From: Desulfobacterales bacterium
Lineage (GTDB): Bacteria; Desulfobacterota; Desulfobacteria; Desulfobacterales; UBA5852
Reading direction: 5' to 3'
Assembly (NCBI GenBank): GCA_030066455.1
Contig: JASJBQ010000215.1
Span: 1 to 8,210 of the forward strand
Length of the DNA: 8,210 nucleotides
The position numbers and the translations under genes are program-made. Shown here piece by piece: positions 5,532 to 8,210 of this stretch. The notes below the pieces were generated by a model that saw only the letters and a list, made by a program, of their open reading frames with translations, did no database searches and had not been told where the DNA came from. The first letter of the stretch is position 1. Every line of letters starts with the position of its first letter.

Positions 5532-6989
5532 TTATCGCTGCACGTTGACATCGTGCTGGCGGGCGATTCGCATGTATGTGCCGTCCTGCTTCATACCTTC
5601 GAAACAGCGCTGCCAGTCACGAATGACGGCCAACGGGGTGCCTCGCGAAAAAGCAATGTAGTTGGATACCTTGTGGAAGGCATAGACCCTTTCGAATTGA
5701 GCCGGTTCGAAACCGGCCTGGTCCACCAGATAGGCCATATTGAAATCCGAGCTGACCCACAGGTCGAGCTCGCCCTCGCTCAAATGCCTTATATTGCTGA
5801 TATTCCGATTGGCACTCACTAAATTTTTAAACCCCTGGGCCTGCAGGTACTGCTCCTTGGCGTCCTTGCGATAGGTGCCGATGCGTTCGACGCCGCGGGC
5901 CTCTTCCAGGGATCCGATCTGTAGGCCGGATCCCTTGCGGCCGTAAAAGGCCCAGGTATGGGAATATAGGGGACCAACCCAGCGGAACTGCTTCTCGCGT
6001 TGGGCCAGCCGCGTGGTGGCAAACAGCGCCACACCGGGTGTACTCATGGCCAGGGTGTACCCGCGGGACCACGGGACCACAGTGATGGTGTCCGGCTGCT
6101 TCAGGCGGCGTAGAATTTCGCGGACCAGGTCGACGCTGAATCCGGCCGGGCGCCCGGCCTGGACATAACTACCGGGCGGCGAATCTTCCGTGTAAATTTT
6201 CAATGCCGGCAAAGCGGCGGCGTACTGCCCGGTTAGATTGAAATCCGGAATGCTCTCGTAGGGCAGCCAGCGGCGGCTGATATCGAAAAAGGTACCGTCC
6301 TCGACCATCGACATGAAGGCCGCCTGCCAACGGTCGACGACTTCTTGCGGGGTGGTCTTCGAGATGGCCACATAGGACTGGAAGCTGGTAAACGGTAGCA
6401 CCATTTCCAGTTCGGCCGGATCGATATTCAATTGCCGGGCCAGGTTCCGCATGCCCACGTTGTCGTAAAGCCATAGATCAACCCGGCCCGTCATCAGCTT
6501 CTTGAGGTTGCTGGCCGGAGACTTGGAACTATCCAAATTATCAAACCCCATGCTGATCAGGAGCTGTTCCCTGGCGTCGTCCTTGTAGGTGGCGATCGAT
6601 CCGACCTGCTTGGCATCCTCAAGCGAATTCAACTGCAGCCCACGGTCCTTCCTGGCATAGAATCCCAAATAGGCTTCAAGCAGAGGGCCTACCCAGTGAA
6701 ACTGATCCTCGCGCTCGGGCGTCCGCGTGGTGGTAAAGAGCGCCACGTAAGGCTCATTCTGCAGTCGCTTATAGCTGCGCGCCCAAGACGCTACCTGGAT
6801 GTTTTGCGGATGATCAAGGCGACGCAGTATCTCGCGGACAACCTCGGTGGACGAGCCGGTGATTTTCCCCGCCTTGGTAAAATTGTAAGGTGGCAATTCC
6901 TCCGTCAGCACCTTCATCTCTCGGGCCTGAGCGTTTCCAGCCAGGAGGGTCAGCACCATCAAAAGTCTTATCAGCGTCTTGATTGTCAT
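5532..6989 (-). CDS. secreted tandem SBP_bac_3 (double Venus-flytrap) binding protein
   Basis: A 485-residue exported protein. The signal peptide has Lys4/Arg8, a hydrophobic core (LIRLLMVLTLLAGNAQA) and a likely cut after AQA (22). There is no lipobox cysteine, so it should be soluble in the periplasm. Two type-3 periplasmic solute-binding domains follow at about 25-244 and 263-482. They align without gaps at an offset of 238: VREILRRL at 51 and 289, W(A/S)R(S/G)Y at 69 and 307, ALF(T/A)TTR at 83 and 321, WVGPL at 99 and 337, DLW at 171 and 409. Such domains bind amino acids or small organic acids; the ligand is unknown. ATG at 6989 has AAGGA seven bases upstream. No transporter permease or ATPase is adjacent. 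The next gene is a hybrid kinase, so sensing is more likely than uptake. Confidence 0.9.
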   Translation of the reverse strand: MTIKTLIRLLMVLTLLAGNAQAREMKVLTEELPPYNFTKAGKITGSSTEVVREILRRLDHPQNIQVASWARSYKRLQNEPYVALFTTTRTPEREDQFHWVGPLLEAYLGFYARKDRGLQLNSLEDAKQVGSIATYKDDAREQLLISMGFDNLDSSKSPASNLKKLMTGRVDLWLYDNVGMRNLARQLNIDPAELEMVLPFTSFQSYVAISKTTPQEVVDRWQAAFMSMVEDGTFFDISRRWLPYESIPDFNLTGQYAAALPALKIYTEDSPPGSYVQAGRPAGFSVDLVREILRRLKQPDTITVVPWSRGYTLAMSTPGVALFATTRLAQREKQFRWVGPLYSHTWAFYGRKGSGLQIGSLEEARGVERIGTYRKDAKEQYLQAQGFKNLVSANRNISNIRHLSEGELDLWVSSDFNMAYLVDQAGFEPAQFERVYAFHKVSNYIAFSRGTPLAVIRDWQRCFEGMKQDGTYMRIARQHDVNVQR

Positions 6990-7080
6990 GATAGATTCCT
7001 TCGACTCAACACGAGACTCAAGGCGGCATGCAATATTGGCAAAGGGGTTTTAGGCCTATTGATTTGAATATATTAAAGAA

Positions 7081-7108
7081 ATGTTCTCAGCGCGCCCATT
7101 GAGAACAT
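7081..7108. promoter_or_regulatory. perfect 9-bp inverted repeat, candidate operator
   Basis: ATGTTCTCA (7081-7089) and TGAGAACAT (7100-7108) are exact inverted repeats with a 10-base GC-rich spacer. The half-site spacing of about two helical turns fits a dimeric DNA-binding protein. It lies 92-119 bases upstream of the flytrap gene start, just upstream of a minus-strand TATATT, where a -35 region would be. No T-run follows, so it is not an intrinsic terminator. The cognate regulator is unknown. Confidence 0.5.
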
Positions 7109-7303
7109 ACCGGTCATACCAGAAAAATGCTTGATTTTATAGCAATACCTCCGGGTACCTGGACATGCCGGTGGCTTCGGAAGTCATTGGCCAGCATGAA
7201 GCGCCCCGCAGCGAGTCACCACGTCATTTTCTTCTGGCCTGCAAACCACGAGAAGTATTATCAGTCCTGATTACTATAGAATTTTAGAGGGTTAGACATA
7301 TTG

Positions 7304-7332
7304 TTGAAATTATGTTAGCCTGAGCTTATCGT
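7304..7332 (+). promoter_or_regulatory. candidate sigma-70 promoter of the CNB-PilZ gene
   Basis: TTGAAA (7304-7309) and TATCGT (7327-7332) are separated by exactly 17 bases, matching 5 of 6 and 4 of 6 consensus positions. The spacing to the ATG at 7372 leaves a leader of about 30 bases. Found by eye only, and the -10 is weak. Confidence 0.35.
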
Positions 7333-7371
7333 TTTGGTCAACGCCGTATACACTCTGCGAGGCCAAATTTC

Positions 7372-8210
7372 ATGGAAAAGCTCGATCAGATGGAAAAAGA
7401 AATCGATCGGCTCGTCGACGCCAACGATACGCCGGGCGCCGTCCAACTCCTCGTTGAACTGATTGAAAAACAGGCCCAGGCCCGCAACTTCACGAAGGCC
7501 GAAGCCCTGCGGGAGCGCCTGATGGCCGTGGACGACATGGCCCTGAACGAGATTATAAAGGCCGCCGAAATCATCGAGACGGCCAAAAGCAACGCCCTGG
7601 ACGGCCGGCACCTCGAAGCCTTCTCCGCCCTCTACAACAACCTCAACGAAGAGGAAACCAATGCGCTATTCTTCGGCATGCAGGCCCGGCAGGCCGAGGC
7701 CGGCGAACTCCTCTACCGCGAGGGCCAACCCAATCGGCGGCTTTTTTTTATAAACCAGGGCCAGCTCAACCTCTTTTTCACCCGCGACGACAAAGACAAC
7801 CTGATCAGCGTTCTGGCGCCAGGGGCCATTGCCGGTCAGGACAGTTTTTTCATCTCCTCGTTTGCCACGACATCGCTGGCCGTGCAGACCGCCGCCCATC
7901 TGCAGGTTTTAGATTTTGAGCGCATCGGTGAATGGAAAGAAAAATTACCCGGGCTGGTCGACAAGTTGGAGCAGTTCTGCCGCCGGCGGGCGGTGGGCGA
8001 TCTGGTCGCCGCCAAGGGCCTCGAACGCCGCGCCAGCCGCCGGATCAAGGTGGAAGGCCAGGTTGTGGCCCAGATCCTCGCTGAAAACGACGAGCCGTCC
8101 GGCAAGCCTTTCCGAGGCGATCTGGCCGATCTATCCAATACCGGCATGGCATTTTATATCAAAGCCACCGACCGGGCCGCCCGCCTGCTGCTGGGCCGCA
8201 AGCTCAAGGT
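7372..8210 (+). CDS. cyclic nucleotide-binding-like domain fused to PilZ, partial at right edge
   Basis: An open plus-strand frame of 279 full codons from ATG at 7372 (GAGG nine bases upstream) that leaves the window. Residues 1-80 are helical and charged (KEIDRLVDAND, EKQAQARNFTKAEALRERL). Residues about 85-200 look like a CRP/cNMP-binding beta-roll (GELLYREGQPNRRLFFINQG, then LISVLAPGAIAGQDSFF). From residue 218 a PilZ domain begins, with the arginine motif RRASRR (219-224) and DLSNTG (253-258), which matches D/NxSxxG. Both c-di-GMP-binding motifs are intact, so c-di-GMP binding is likely. The phosphate-binding cassette of the cNMP domain lacks the usual Glu and Arg (GQDSFF...TTS), so cAMP binding is doubtful. 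The protein is cytoplasmic with no signal peptide. It could be a receptor linking c-di-GMP to motility or surface behaviour. Domain order after PilZ is unknown. Confidence 0.85.
   Translation, partial: MEKLDQMEKEIDRLVDANDTPGAVQLLVELIEKQAQARNFTKAEALRERLMAVDDMALNEIIKAAEIIETAKSNALDGRHLEAFSALYNNLNEEETNALFFGMQARQAEAGELLYREGQPNRRLFFINQGQLNLFFTRDDKDNLISVLAPGAIAGQDSFFISSFATTSLAVQTAAHLQVLDFERIGEWKEKLPGLVDKLEQFCRRRAVGDLVAAKGLERRASRRIKVEGQVVAQILAENDEPSGKPFRGDLADLSNTGMAFYIKATDRAARLLLGRKLK

Larger units (their letters stand above)
6990..7371. other. divergent intergenic control region
   Basis: These 382 bases separate the divergently transcribed flytrap/kinase pair and the CNB-PilZ gene. The region is AT-richer than the genes. 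It contains a perfect inverted repeat (7081-7108), an AT-rich minus-strand -10-like TATATT (7067-7072) next to it, and a plus-strand promoter candidate (7304-7332). I see no gene, tRNA or copy of the repeat family here. Confidence 0.6.

Noticed and set aside
5127..5822. Plus-strand open frame spanning the junction of the flytrap and kinase genes.
   Set aside because: Antisense to both conserved genes; no recognisable protein features.
7031..7045. Near-palindrome around CAATATTGG as a sigma-54 or operator site.
   Set aside because: The GG/GC spacing of a -24/-12 promoter is absent on both strands and the palindrome is interrupted.
7081..7108. The inverted repeat as an intrinsic terminator.
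   Set aside because: No T-run follows on either strand, and it lies between divergent starts rather than at a gene end.

Overview
The window reads as chromosomal DNA of a GC-rich Gram-negative bacterium. It has a signal peptide without a lipobox, an inner-membrane hybrid histidine kinase, a PilZ effector, strong AGGAGG-type ribosome sites and short palindromic repeats between genes. The kinase architecture, the cyclic-nucleotide-domain/PilZ fusion and the style of the repeats suggest a Desulfobacterota (delta-proteobacterial, Desulfosarcina-like) source. That is inference from style; no marker gene is present to prove it.

Layout. (1) Positions 1-2149, minus strand, read right to left: a zinc-free quinone-oxidoreductase-type MDR protein (1205-2149), a class I SAM methyltransferase (454-1122), then two remnants, a SnoaL/NTF2-like N-terminal fragment (133-384) and a DUF4240-like ORF with an apparent internal deletion that leaves the window (1-164). 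(2) Positions 2150-2564: a 415-base gap whose left half is two tandem copies of a ~120-bp palindromic, MITE-like repeat. (3) Positions 2565-3065, plus strand: a short endonuclease V family protein. (4) Positions 3134-3258: a third, inverted and best-preserved copy of the repeat, with 18-bp terminal inverted repeats, ending on the kinase stop codon. (5) Positions 3258-6989, minus strand: an apparent two-gene operon of a secreted protein made of two tandem SBP_bac_3 (Venus-flytrap) domains, then after 14 bases a hybrid histidine kinase (periplasmic domain, HAMP, PAS, HisKA, HATPase, REC). (6) Positions 6990-7371: a divergent control region with a perfect 9-bp inverted repeat. (7) Position 7372 to the right edge, plus strand: a degenerate cyclic-nucleotide-binding domain fused to PilZ.

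The most coherent system is the tandem flytrap protein plus hybrid kinase. Together they resemble BvgS (tandem flytraps, membrane, PAS, kinase, REC) split into two polypeptides. The two flytraps align without a gap at a constant offset of 238 residues, with about 95 of 220 positions identical by hand count, so the protein arose by clean internal duplication. The other main point is the repeat family, which brackets the endonuclease V gene in opposite orientations. Nothing else in the window looks like an unknown defence or mobile system.
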